Shown here piece after piece: positions 23,001-38,000 of a stretch of 64,000 nucleotides of DNA. Source of the stretch: Rhyzopertha dominica (taxonomy: Eukaryota; Arthropoda; Insecta; Coleoptera; Bostrichidae); contig QCXZ01000041.1 of assembly GCA_025024175.1 (NCBI GenBank), positions 15,061,786 through 15,125,785 on the forward strand, read 5' to 3'. Each line of letters starts with the position of its first letter. The stretch's first letter is position 1. The notes under the pieces are model-generated. The model was given only the letters and a program-made list of their open reading frames with translations. It had not been told where the DNA came from and ran no database searches. Position numbers and translations under genes: made by a program.

Positions 23001-26000
23001 AACGAAAATGGGACACCCTGTACAGAGTGATCAGTTAAGGGTGGACAGCGGCACGCAGAGCACGTGAATATGGCCTTAAATGCACATCACGCACCTACTT
23101 TGAACATTTTATTTGATGTAATTGCTTTAAAAATTAGCATTATTTTCAAAATGAAAAGTTCCCGCTTCAAACTGTTTCCTACGGTTACATAGTCGTGTGA
23201 CGTCATTTAGCATATGTGTCAGATTGACAATGGTGTTTTCTGGGTTAGTATAGATTATAATCAGTCCTAACAGTTTTACAATAGAATGGACACCCAACAC
23301 ATTGCAAAAAAATGAGGGGTTATACTACGTTATTCGTCACATCCACATCCGTTTTCGACACTAATTTAAAATGCTTGATTTTAGATATTTTTTTCAAATC
23401 AACATTACCTAATAAATACTTAAGTATAATTCATTGTATTGGTATTAATTCATGTAAGGTGTCCAACGAAACCTTTAGTTAGAAGTGTCTGGGAAAATAA
23501 AAATTGGAAGATATTTGAAAGTTGACACACTAATTCAAACAGTGCCATTCGTACTAAATTATTTTGCTACAACTTCCGCTTATACCGGAACTAGCCGGCA
23601 ACTTCCGTATTTTAAATGAACACCTGACTTTTCATATTTTTGCGATCCTCGATTATTTAAGGGCGAGTTTGTTCAAGGTTATGATATTTCTAAAATCAAT
23701 TGCTTTGAATTTTTGTGACAAATTGACATGCAGCTTAATCATTTTAAAGTTCAGCAAACACTAAAAGATAGTATTTGGCTTTCCCAAGGGCTATTAATAT
23801 GCAATTTATAAATTACATATTCGTATTTTGTTAAATATCTACAGGTCACTTATAATTGCTCATTACGTATAGTCAACTTTGAACTCGGATATCTTTCATA
23901 TCTCAAATAGAACCACATGAACATTTTCTATTGTATTAGGCTTTTTAGGATTATATCATCCAATATGGCTTCCGAGGGGCACCCAAAGCAAGCATAGAAA
24001 ACCATGGAACCCAAAATGTTCTGACGCGTGACTCGTGACTGATAAGAGTTGGGTCGTTCATCACATGGTTCATGACCAAGTCGTTTGTAGGTTGTTTCCG
24101 TTTTGACAGCGGTAAGATTTCCATTAAAACTATAATTATCGTGGCACACTATGAATTCAAATTTATCTGTCCTTAACGTGAAATTGGCACACATTTTGAG
24201 AAAATTGTTTATATTTTTTAAATAGCTGTCAATAGGTATACGGAAAGTTAATATAATGTATGTAGAATTAACTTTTGCATCACTACAGTAGAAAAACTGC
24301 AATAATGATTCCATTTAATATACGGAAGTTAACGGCTACTTCTGGATAACGCAAGTTGTAAGCGTTTGATAATTTTAGTTCAAATGGCATTGTTTGAATT
24401 ACTTAGTGTGCCAACTTTCAAAATCTTCTAGTTTTTATTTTCCCAGATACTTCTAATTAAAGGTTTACAGTGGACTAACGTCATTGAAAGTGTCAAAGGC
24501 AAGTATCTTTACAACAGTACATGATACTTTGACAACTGTTTGTGATTTGTGAATCATGATTTAAAAAATATATATGCACTGGACGCAGGAGTCCCAGTAA
24601 CTGGTTACTGAAGAATATATGAATCTAATCGATGGTGTTGAAAGTTTATAGCAGAGATATGTGAGATTTCTTTCGGAAATTATATGTCTTTGGTCCAGAG
24701 TCAGTCAAATGTCAAAGTATAAAGTAGGGGAACCCCACAATAAAAATGGGCATCTATATAGGTATTGAAACAAAACTATACGATCGCAGAAATTTAATTT
24801 AATCCAATTTTTTTAACTGCATCACATTGACAGATTACTACGAATGCAATTGTAAAAAAGTTTCACAACCGAGAGCAAGATAACCGTATTCGGAAAACAA
24901 ATGTGTGTCAAGAACTGTACCTTAGACGGTCAGCTGCGGTCACATCACTTTATTTTTAATTCAGCCAAAGTTCCACGATTACGATTTCTATTTTCATAGC
25001 CCATTTATCGCACAGAAAAAATTCAACCGGCTGACCTTTCCGTCTATACGGCGCTAATATTAGCGCCATTCAGTTTGCCCGATAACAAATTATAATTAGG
25101 TTAGTATGGGAAAAATGAACCATCCGAATCCTACGTTGAATGGGAGTAAGGAATATTTAAGTTTCGTGGTATTGCAATAGACAATTAAGGCAGTCCTCTT
25201 TGAGAGCTTGTACGGGGACAATTAGACTTCGTTTTCTGCAAGGAACTTTCGTAATTGAATCAGGATATTACGGCGAAACTAGGCGATACGTTGCATTTTT
25301 TGATTACTCGATAATCAAGATCGTATTGCTAGGAGTAAAGGAAAACAGTGATGACGACAGTGGAGCGAAAAATAACTTGTGTCAGTAGCGTCCTATGTTG
25401 GAAACGCCACAAAACAAAAATTTACTTTAGAATTTTAATAAACTACTAAAATGCATTGGTTTTGTATTGAAACTTTCTCTTCCGCTACGAACCTTCGTTT
25501 TCTATTTTCCAAACGGTAATGGTCACAGGGCACTGTGTGGGAGAGAAGAGACATCGAGTTCATTGATTGATTGAACCACCGTACGGTAGGCATTTCTGCC
25601 GCTCCCGGATTAGGGAGGTGTATTCAGGGTACATCCAACTAGTGGACGCTTTCCTAAGATGTTTTTCTTTTGTGACTTAGTTTGGTTGCATTTTTCGTCT
25701 TTTTCTACCAGGTGCACAACTATTATCTATAGAATAAATTGTTTCATCAAACTGAAAGACAGGTTCTTCGATAACAAAATGATCCAAATTAATTAGAAAC
25801 AGCGCGAGCCAGTCGTCTTGTCCGATTAAAAGAAGTTGGAAAACACGTCTATATGCTTAAGTGTATATTGTTGCACTAAGAGAGGTGAACATGCCGCGTA
25901 ATTATATTCGACACAGTCGGCAGACAAAATAATTCCGCAGAGCGGGTATCATATTTACGTGTTTTGAATTTCAGGCACCGTGATCCTATTATTTAGCAGT

Positions 26001-29000
26001 CTATGCCGAAACAGAACTGAGACAACCGCACCTATGAAGCAGTAACTTATACGAGTTATAATATAAGTGCTTACTAAATCTATGGTTTAAAGTGTTAATA
26101 AATTTCACCTGAACCTTTGACTGATGATGACTGATGTATTTATCGTCATAAGGGTTTCAAATACGTCAGGCATATTCCAGAGTGCCAAGTACCAGATATT
26201 TATATAAGTGTTTTACAGAACGGGGTTCCTTAAAGTCATGAGTAATTCTAAGAACAAGACCAAACAGTCTGAATGCCTTCTGCACCTTAATATCTACATA
26301 GACGCCCTACGCTAAACGTTTTTCCCTTTCACATCCAAGTAGCACACCTCACCCACTCCCGTCAAAGCTACGTTATTAATATGGCAATCTGGTTGTCAAC
26401 AATTGCTAGTCAGTCTTGAGTAACGGATAAACTTACATATTTTAGTATTCAAAAATACACAGTATTCATATAATTTTCTAAAATCGTTTTGAAGTTTTGA
26501 GAGTTCCGGAAACAAGTGCTAATATCATTAACAAAAGTGGACCAAGATGCGAGCCTCGCGAAACATTCGAGATAGGAACGACAGGAGAGGAAGTAACGCT
26601 ATTGATCTTAATAATTTGATTCTATTTGTCAAATAGGAATTAAACCATTCATTTTAGCTTGACAAGTAGATAACTATGGTGGACTCAAAAGCTTTTGAAA
26701 AGTCCACATACACCACATCCACGTTCGAACCTTCCTACATATCGGCCAACGACCTCTGAACAGAAGTCATTGGTGACAGTCTGACAGTAGATCGCCCGAG
26801 GCAGAAACCATACTGACAATCATCAATTTACGCTTGTATGAACAGACATAATCTGCGGCGCCTTCCATTCTTGGGGAAGCACACCAAACGAAAGTGATTT
26901 TATAATTATGCTCAGAAGTACAGCAATAAGTTCCGCACAAGACTTAAAAAAGAAAATATGTACACCATCGGCACCAAGAGCATTCTAGCAATTCAAAGTT
27001 CTGAGTTTATCCATCTCTCCAAATTCAGTGCTGTCAATGTCAACATTAAATTCCAACAATTCGCGCTCTAAACAAGAGGTGGAGTACTGGAATCTTCAAA
27101 AACTGATGAAAAATATCTTTAGAACGCCTCAGATACGTCTTGGTCTGACGAATAAGTATCTTCCTCAAATTCTTCAAAAGTAGGGACGGTTTTATTTTTC
27201 CTCTTCAGAAACAAATGACCAAGACATCCCGATGTTGACTTTCAATCTATCACCTGTGACGCATATTATGTTTATACTGAGAATAGTCATTATTAATTAA
27301 TATTAACATTTGTTTTTCTGCTTTTATACGTTTTATTTCTTTTCAGTTTTGGGGATTTTCTCTGTTCTGGAGTTTTATTTTTAGAACTTTTGCATATTTT
27401 TCTATCCTCCGTAGGCTAGTGGTAATATACGTATTTTGTCGGTAGTTGTCTCCTTTTGTGTCATGTGTAGTTGTTATGTTCTAAGGAGGCACACATCNTT
27501 TTATGGTCAGTCAATTCTTAACTTTTCAATCCGTTTATCTTTCATCTCTTTATATTTACAGTACCAGTCGTCGATATTTGGTCTATTTGTTTCTTACTCT
27601 TGTCATTGCGCCACGTATAAAGCAGGATTTGAAATTACTCCAGGTGCTGTTTTTTATTTTGAGGTTGAATAAATGAACGATGTTTCCCAGTTGGCTTCCA
27701 TTCTTTTCTGTTCAAATACGGAATGTGTTTAGTCCTATTATTGTTTTGTCCTACATGGTTTTATCCGCACTCCTTAGGTGTGAATTGAAGTCCTCTATAA
27801 GAATAATGGATTTTTGGAAACTTCGTTTTCGTATTTCTTGTGTTAATGGTCTAAATAACCGGAGCATTCAACCTTCTATTTTGAAATGCAAAAACTGAAA
27901 GTTGCAATATGAATTATGAGCTATCCATAAACTTTGGTGGTCGTTATACTTATGGGTATCAAGAAACTATGTATAGATTTTCAAGATTCTTAAAATGGGG
28001 ATTAATAAAAGCTATAAAGAATCAAGTAATAAATTTCATCGAACGGTATACTAAACCTTTATTGAATATAAGAAGGCATTTGATACAGGCGTAAATGTCA
28101 AGTCCCACGTACATTAAGCCATAACATCTTCATATTGCAGGCAGGAGTACAATAATCTACGTGACGTTAGAGTTAGTGGATTCCACCAGAAAGTACGGCA
28201 ATAGATTTACTGATATACATTTTATATAGCAAAAAGCGCAAAAGAAGTCGCTGTAGCTTTGAAACTTTTATTTTCAATAGCTGTATTAGTATGCATTTTT
28301 TCACACACCGATTTGTCAAACTGTCATGAAGAAGTGCAATGCTTTATAATGAAACTTCAGAAGTGGTTGAGCTAACTCATAAAACTTGGCGGTTTTATAA
28401 TTGCATTTGCGACGTCGGTAGCATTTTCCACCTCGGTTAAAAATATCTCAGTGGCAACGTCTTCCAATTTGTTTTTCTCTTTGTGACATCCAATTTATGT
28501 GGTAATTATTATCCCAGCGGTTTAACATTTGTCGCCTTATTTACACCTACAGAGGGCGCGATAAATAAATTAGGAATAATTTTAATTCGTAATAAAGTGG
28601 CAGGGTCATTGGAATGCAATACGCGGGAAATGATCCCCCCCGAAAAAATGTGATGATTGCTTCACTCACAGCGACGAAAACAAGATTGATGCTTGAACGT
28701 ATCATTGATGGGAATGTATACTGCAACGTTCAGTCAGTCTGCGACACAAAAAGTATTAAAATGACTGCATCTCAATCACCTAATACGTCTACATTTACAT
28801 AATTCGCGAACATGAAGACTCGTTATCCCAAAATGATATTTTGTGTCGTCATGGGGTTACCAATTTGTTGATTAATTATACCAGTCTACCGTAGGCATTT
28901 CTGCCGCTCACGAATATACCGCCGAGCCGGTCTTTTACGCTGGGTTGGAGGGTCCACAAGCTTCTTGCTAATAGGTTCCCACGTAGCGCATGTTATAAGA

Positions 29001-32000
29001 AGCTGGATATTTTCAGGGTGCACCCAACCAGTGAATGTTTTCCTTAGATAGTTCTGTGTTTGATGTTGGCTTAGCTCGGCTCGGATGTACTACTGTCTGG
29101 AGTTGTGTACAGATTTAGGATCTCCATCTATTACTTTCTTGTCTTTTGCAAGTGACACATCTTACGCGATGGGTTGATGCTTCTTTGAGTGATTTCATAT
29201 GTGTTTATTCCGTTTCTTTTCTGGGGATAGGGTTATGGTGCTCTACGGAATATTTCTAGTTTGTGTGCTTTAGTTTTTCTATCGGATATTCTTTACGGTT
29301 ATCCCGATTTTCTGTGGCTGAGCTTATTTTCACGTCTCCCAGGTATTTTTGTATAATTTATTTGTTCTTCAATATCCTTCGCCCCTTCAGTGCTTTCCTC
29401 TGGTTGGAATGTTATTGTAGCCCTCCGTTCCATATGGACTATTATTTTCTTTACACACAGAAGCGACACCCTCCCTCTCTTTAGGGCACGAGATTGGTTT
29501 GAACTTTGACATAGCTTTGCTGTGTTTATTTTGTATAATGCTGTTTTGATTACACATGCACCTGCAACATTCTTAATTATTATGTTAGTCAACGATTTTC
29601 CCACTGTCTTTCTGCTCTTGTTGGCTACGCTCGGCATGAGTGAGGACGGCTTAACCTGTGCAATCTGGTCGGTATAGTACTGATGTGACATGATTATAAC
29701 AATTGTTTATTGACACAGGGCCATGTAATGTTCACTAATTATATAGTTTATTTGGTTACTATTTTTTTTTCATACAAATAAAAGTGTTAAACTCAGAGGA
29801 CAGTTCGCTTGCGTGTGTTCACTACGACGATCTCTACCTAACTATTCGTTTTTTATCGTTCTCTAGTAACAGTATCATAGTCTTCTTACTCATATATTAT
29901 TGAATGGTCCTCGTAATTTTCAAATGCGAATTAGTTCTTGTTACCTATTATTGTATTAATACATGTTATATTCTTTTCTTTGAGATTTGCGTTTGATCAA
30001 AGATATGTTGATTTAACTTTCTCGTGGTATTAGGGATTTAACGTGTGCTTTCGTTTGTGCGTTACCAAAGTCAAACATGCCTTTTCTACACACCGTACAT
30101 AAACCTTATCGACGATCCTATTTTTAGATACCGAAAAACAAAAACAGAATTTACTTTTTTGTATTACGTAAGAGTAGCTACAGTTATCGACTTCCTTTTG
30201 CAAATACCAACTTAGTGTTTAGAACTTCCCTTTAATAAACTTCCGCTTGTGCGGTATTTTAAGCAAATCACCGTGCTCACCAATACATCTCACAGCGCAG
30301 TTTTCTTATTGACAAAGAATTAAATATTCTTGATTGCTTTGATTATATTATGGCTCCATTCATCGTTGCTCATTTTAGAACTGATGAATGTCTTAACATA
30401 AGCTGCGGGAGGGTGCTAATTAGGCCATTAAATTAATCGTTTGTGCGAAAGAAGATCAAATAAGCTGAAAGACACCCACTGTACTTGGAACTATCGACAG
30501 TAAAAGCCCTTTGGGGACTGGGAGTATTATTATTTTTCAAATAAAATATAATAATTATCTTCGGTTCACAACTAAATTAAATTTCATAAAGACAGTGTAT
30601 TATTCACTTATCCTTAATAATAATGTGTAATTGTTTCGTATTTTAACCACAGGTTTCTAAATAAAGTCAGCAAATGCTTCATTTGTTAAAAGTAGTAATG
30701 CAATATTGCAGAAAACACGAAGACTAGTGAAAACAAATTATAAATTCAGTGAGTGCCAACGAGTTAATTACTTGACAAAGTGGTTCACGTTAAATATAAA
30801 AAAATGACTGCATCAACAAATTATTAGAAACGACAAACTATTCGAAATCAGAGCGTAAAAATTTTGCTGTCACATGCAGGTGTTATAGATGCAATATATT
30901 ACGAATTGCGATATTGAATGGGTTTATTGATTAGAATTTCCACGAACAGATGTAATTTTGAGCCCTCTAGGTAAGAAACTAGAAGAAAAATGCGTGGGTA
31001 TTAATGTGCGCTCCAGGAAACAAGGCGGACGTGGTGGGGACGACAATTATTGTCGCGAGACAGTTAAATCATTGGCACGTACTATTTATACTTGGAACTC
31101 GGAATTAACAAAAATATAAAAACAACACCTAAATAATTTTCTGGAAAGAAAATATTAGAGCGAATTTATTATTATTTTTTAGTAATGGTAAAGTGGTAAA
31201 ATTAACAAGCATTTCCCATAGTCATTCAGTCACTTATAATAAGAACAATAGACCGCCCTTCTTGTTACCTTTAATTATAATTATTTTTATCGAATGTGAG
31301 TTTAAATTTAACTTTTATGATAATTAGATAAAAATGTCGCTTGACTTGTAATTTATTTTAATAACAACTTCATATNGCCTACCTTGGCGTATATAAGGGA
31401 AGCCAGATCTATGCCGTGTTGTCTGCGTTGGGATTATAGCTGTGCTGAGGAGGCTTTATAAGCCGAAACAGCTGTCCACAGGTTGTTTTGAAGCAGACGA
31501 CATGGTATAGGCGTAATTTTGTTATTAGGTTAGGAAATCCCGTGATACTGAACAATGCTAACGGCTGTCAGTTGTTACGTGCAATCATATTATGGCAGTT
31601 TAGGTGTAGAATACAAAATAGTGTTGTCGATTCTTTAAGAGCACATACAACACACTAATCATTAGAACAAGTGCAATGGTAGATGATAAGAGCATCGCTT
31701 GCCTTATTAAAAAACTTACTATAATAAGAAAGAGTTTACGCAAATGAGTTGTATGTCAAACAATATACAGGGTGATTTTTTGAAAACTTCACACCTTAAA
31801 TAACTTTAAATATAGCAAAAATTAAAAAATTTGCAAAAACAGGTAAACTTTTGTTTGCAGGGGGACAACTTTTGAGACAAGTTTTTAATGGATAGCGCTT
31901 ACTCTCTGAGCAGGGTAGACACCCCTTTAAAAATTTTAAATGGAACTATCCATCTTGTGATACATCATTTGAAAGCTTATTTCACAAAGAGTCTGGCCAT

Positions 32001-35000
32001 GTAATTAGTTTTACCACGTTTAACTTATTGACGGGGTAATAGATTAATAGTGCCTACGAAACAGGTTGCTCATTAAATTGAATATTTTGTACTCTTTTCA
32101 ACAAAATGTATTTTATTTTAGAGCGGAAATAAAATTTGTCCTTACGAGAACCCAAAATTTAAACAAACAACTTGTAAAAAATATGACACTTAAAAAAAAC
32201 TCCCAGAATACTGAAAATTTTCTTTTAACATTATTATTAACATTAAAGTATTTATCATGTAATTTTTTAGAAAGTCCATGTCCACGAAAAAGAAAAATTA
32301 TTTATTTGTAACTCCAAAAACAGTGTGAACAAAACCATAGAAATTCAAACCTTACAATAGATTCCCAAAATGTGCACCACCTCTTTCCATACAATAATAC
32401 AGACGGTTCTCGAACTCCTGCTGCACTTTTCGGAAAGTTTCAGGTGGAATCCTCCTGCACTCGTTAATAATTCTTTCTCGCAGATCGTCCAGGCTAGTAG
32501 GTTGTGTTTTGTAAACCACAGATTTTAAATGACCCCATAGAAAGAAATCTAAAGCAGTCATATCGGGTGATCGTGGCGGCCATTCAATGGTTCCACGCCT
32601 ACCAATCCAGTGAAGAGGAAATCTATGATTTAACCAATTTCGCACATAAATGGCGTAATGCGGTGGGGCTCCATCATGTTGATAAAACAATTCGTATTCA
32701 TCCAACATTGGATTTCCCTCAGGGTCACGTTGGTTTTCTAATTGCTCTGTGATTAAAGGATCAATAACGTTATCAAGTAATTCTAAATACATTCCCCCAT
32801 TTAGCGTCCCATCAATGAAAATTGGACCTACAATTGCAGTGCCAAGTATTCCAGCCCAGACGTTCAGCTTCTGAGGAACTTGTGTATGACCTTCTCGAAA
32901 AATATAAGGATTTTCGTCACTCCAGTACCTGACGTTATGTTTATTTTCAGAGCCGTTCAAAAAAAAATGTGCATTCATCACTGAAGCAGATATTTTTTAT
33001 TAGATTTGGATTTACTATAATCTTTTCTGTCATAATTTCGCAAAATTGCAGTCTTCTATCGAAGTCATCTTCGCCGAGTTCCTGGAGAGTTTTCATCTTA
33101 TAGGGATGGAATTTGTGCAGTTTTGTAACTTTCCTTACAGATGAATAAGAAAGTCCAGTGGCTGTAGAAATGTTACGCAAAGAGCTAGTTGGATCCATTG
33201 CAAAATGACCAAGTACTTCAAGTTGGGCCATTTCATCAACGACTCTATTCCCTGCCCTTTTTTTGTTTACTACAGATCCAGTGTCTTGAAATTTCTGCAC
33301 GCGATCGAGAATGTACCTAGCGTCAACATTTTTCGTTAAACACCCTTGCTAACGCACGAGCACAGCTATGCTCAGCACCGTAAATAAAAATTATTTCTAC
33401 CCTTTCGGCAGTTGAATAAACCATTATCACTTGGACTCTCACTTTAAAATTTCAAGCGATTTATAAAAAGGAATGTGAACAAAAAGATGGTCGTGCCAAA
33501 GAAGTAGCCAAAGAGTTGAAACAAAAAATTGGAAACACAAAGTAGATAATTATTTAGCCGATTCAGTATAAACTGTCGAGTTGCAATATCAAGTAATGTC
33601 GAAAGAAAATTTTAAGTATTTTTGGCATTTTGCTTAGGTGTAACAATTATTTTTTAACAAGTTTTTTTAGGCTTAAGTAAGGACAATTTTTATTGTAACT
33701 GCAAGACAATAAATTTTGTTAAAAAAAAGTAAAAATATTCCATTTTATAAGCCACTTGCTACAATGCACTTTTTGACCCACTACCCCGTCAATGGGTAAA
33801 AAATAGTAAAACTAATTACATGGCAAGACTCCTTGTGTAATAAGCTTTTAAATGATGTATCGTAAGATGGGTAGTTTCATTTAAAATTTTTGAAGGGGTA
33901 TCTATGCCGCTAAGAGGGTAAGCGCTATCCATTAAAAACTTATCTCAAAAGTTGTCCCCCTGCAAACAAAAGTTTACCTGTTTTTGCAAAATTTTAAATT
34001 TTTCCTCTATTTAAAGTTATTTAAGGTGTGAAGTTTTCAAAAAATCACCCTGTATATGAAGCTTGAGTATTGAAAAATACCTTTTAGACGGGGATTCGAA
34101 ATAAGGCGTTTAGGAAAAGAATTGTAAATGTTTACAATTCCCAGCAATTAGCTTAATTTATTTTTCTAGTATTGTAAAAAGCAACTGCAAATAACTCGAC
34201 ACTAGACTTTTCCCCAATAATATGCTTTAAACCGTTACTCACTGCTGTCATGCGATTGCGTCTCTTACCATAAATCATCCAAGTAGTAAACAATGATTTA
34301 AGGCAAACTCGCATCTTGTCGCAACTGCAGAAATGATGAATTTATTGTTCGGCAAGGATCATGACAAGAATTTGCGCTTTACCTATGCTTCTAGTATGTA
34401 TGCTACCGATTTATACAATTAGCCAGTAAAATTCACTTGTTTCAGAACTGCTGCCTCATATTAGCCTTTTGCATTCACCGACAACAGCCGATTTTTCACA
34501 AATTAAAGAGTGCTGCCTGGTTGAATATTGATGGTCATTTGCAATCTTGATGTATTATTGTATTATATACTATTACCTATCAATTCCAAGACGTCGCCAT
34601 ATCTTTACAACAAAATTACCTTCAGAACGGACGTGCAAAGATTTACTTTCCGTGCCTAAGTACAGATGCAAGTTTTACCAGAAGTCTTTTTCTTTAGCAT
34701 ATGGCGAAAATTGAACTCTCTACCATTATACATTAAATCAGGTCCTGCTTTTTCTAGATTCAAATCGTTGGCTGCAAGTATACTTAATAACTGATTATTG
34801 TCAGTATGACCAAGCTGTTTTTCGCGACTGCATGGGCTGGTTGCAATTTGATCGCGGTGTTAATCTCGGATCAAATCATGGCAACACCAATAAGAACACT
34901 TAAAATTCGCTGTTACCATGGTTTCCGTTTCCGAGGATAACATCGCGATCAAATTGATCCGAGTTTGTGCAACAGGCCCTAGGTATTGCACATATACGGG

Positions 35001-38000
35001 GTGAAAACACTTCACGCTTTGAGTAAATCGTTTTTAGATAGAAACATAACAGAAAAGTTCACTAATATTTTTAAGTTACTATATAAGGTTCACTCTAGGA
35101 GGCGTATTTGACATCACATTATAAATAAACGCAAATAAAAGGTAGTTGGAAGAAGAAAAATTGTTAGGATCTGTTTTTAATTACCTAAAAGTTATATTAC
35201 ATTTTTTATCTGGTTGCCATGGTAATGACACTAGAAATCGATACAATCCCGTAACTTCAAGACGCTATTATATCTTCTAACCTCCTCAACCGAATTTAAC
35301 GAACTACGACTCATTTCAGTATTAATGGTAAATGTTTCGAAATTGGTTGTAGAGGGCGCCATTTGAAAAGTTGTCATACTTTCCTCGAAAAAAAATTAGA
35401 ACGGTATAATTTTTCTGCATCGTTTTGTAGGCTATTATGTAAGAATGAGAGTGGCGAAAACCTAAGGCGACTGTCATTTTTCGTTTTGAAATTATTGCCA
35501 AATATACCTGGTACACAAAAGACACAATATAAAAACTAATTTTCTCCTTGAATTCTGAAGGGTGACAAAAAATGCGGTGTTTTTCAAGATATAGTCCCGT
35601 AGTGAATCGCAGCGTACTGGAATACTATAGTTAAGCTGAAGACAGACTGAGTAACGGTTGAGTGGAAGAACAGTTTGCAGCTAATTCAAGTTGTAACCCG
35701 AACCACGCCGTTTCATCGTTTTATGTTTGGGATTAATAAAGGCTTTATTATTATTAAATGAAAAAAAATAAAAACAAATGCTAACACTAAAGCCAGTACA
35801 TCTTAAAACTAAAATATTGATCGATTGTTGTCCTAATATAAACATAACTTTCGTACCAAAATTCATTCGAATAAAACAAATATTACCGGGTATTCTTATT
35901 TCTATGTCGTGATTACGAGTGCCTATCAAAATGTTTAACCACCGCGATACTGTATTGATTTTACACCCTCAGGTTATGACGTCTCCCTATGTCATTCTAC
36001 TGAATTTAACATTTAACGCAACGTTATTAATAACGACAAATTGGATATTCAGAATAAACCCTAAGTGAGCGCACCTTGCTTTAATTACTTAATTGAAGGC
36101 GATTACACGGTCACCATTTAATTATTTACTCGGTGTTCGATTCTACGCCTTCCCAAAATCCGATTGGTTCTAACCAGCCGATGATGGGCAAACCGTACGG
36201 GAACGGCGACCGCCTTGGCATTCACTCTATTTGTCCGATTAAATTGACCAATGCTAATGATGTGATAAGACGTAGCGCAAAAAAGAAGTCCGCGATCTCT
36301 GACCCAATTATTACAGGGGCGACAAATTGACTGTTTTCCTGGCGCATAGATAAGGTCGATTTTTGACGCAGAGTGTTTGTTTTTTTCGTGTTGGGAAACG
36401 ACAGATCGGAATGCGCGATTTTCACAGTTTGTTATGGAATGATTCTGACGACGTCGTCTCATCGGATGTTACAGTATAGACGTCTTTCGCGAGTAATCAG
36501 ATTATTTTAAGTCAATGTTCCAAGGCGCGTGGAAACGAATGTTTCGTGAAGGAAATATGCTAGAAGTAATTCGTTTACAGGTCTCTTCAATCGATGTGAA
36601 TGTTTATATTTGAATTATTTCGCTGCATCTATACTAAAGGATAACATTTATACAAAGCTACTACCAAATTGACGCACAGTTTAATAGTTTTGACAATATA
36701 TCAGTCAAAAGTATGAAATAACCGCTTTATTTATCTAAATGCAAACTTTGTTAACAAAAGTTTTTTTACTAATTATTTTGCATTTCTTCTACTCTTTGTT
36801 TTATATTGCAATCAACAGATTTTTTGCGGATTTGTATTGCTTTTTTACCCTTGAAATTACCTGGTATTTATTTTGTATGGTTTGATAGGTTTTGTGAAAA
36901 AGCGCATTTTCTGTAATTTCGGTACTGGGTTTTATCCATTTGATGACAATTACAAAAAGGTAGTGTTCTCTGTTTTTTCTTCATTTTTTCATGCCAATTT
37001 AAAGTATTTTTCAAATTGAAAGGGTAACTTTACAGCAACAGTTTAATTTTAATTCGCAAGCGTGATGAAACTTAATGAAACTGAACGAATTGAAATATTA
37101 AGAATTGTTGACTATGGAGATCAAGCTATTGATTATTAGCGTTATGGACAACTTATCTACTTCAACCACGCAAATTGCTTTGGAAAACAACATTAGTCAA
37201 TCGTTGTTTGTTCGTATTAAAAAGAAAACAAATGCAAACTCTACAGAGTACACCTTCCGCAAGAACTAAATGAAGATAATCCTAACAAAAGAATTCAATT
37301 TTTACGATGATGATGGACATGACCAATGCTAATCCAAGAGAGAGAAGATATACCGTCATTTAGGTGTCAAGTTAGGTGAAAGTGTGGTTTAGCATTGAAA
37401 ATTAAAAATTTGCAAGAATCCAAGTAGTCTTTTCCCTGGTAAAGAAGAAATCTTTATATCGTTATAGAATATAATCCCTTTTTAGTTGCTTTTAAAGTTA
37501 TTATTTAAAACAAAACTATTTATTAATAAGAAATCAATTATTATATAATTACATGTGTACAAATAAAACACGAATTCTCCAAGAGGTGGAAATCAGAATC
37601 AGACACGAAATTAAAAAAAATACCGCATAACTGGCTGCAAAATTAATTGCGCAATTTCTGTGCATCTGTGATAGACAAGATATTATTGCGAAGCTGCAGG
37701 TGGTCTTCGATTTGAACGCATTTAATTTGATTGAGAATTATAATGACATCTGCAGAATCTGCTTTGATAACAGTTTTGGTCGTTTATTTTTGAAAATTCG
37801 ATTTTTCACAACAAAAAATTGTTATCACACCATAGAAAATAAAAACCTGGTCGTTACAAGGAGAGCAATGCAAATCTACAAAAAAGAGCTTGGTTTGCTG
37901 TAAAGTTCATATTTACATAAATACGTTACATATTTACATAAATATGTTATTCCATACTTTTGACTACTACTTAGTAAAGGCACATTGCTTAAAAGAAGAT

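Noticed and set aside
22805..23038. 77-codon ORF ending in [12 protein letters not shown]
   Set aside because: It is simply the right arm of the foldback element; the same peptide arises from the inverted left arm.
23928..24314. 128-codon ORF inside the TAA-flanked element
   Set aside because: No transposase motif or recognisable family, and it abuts the inverted arm; left as probably incidental.
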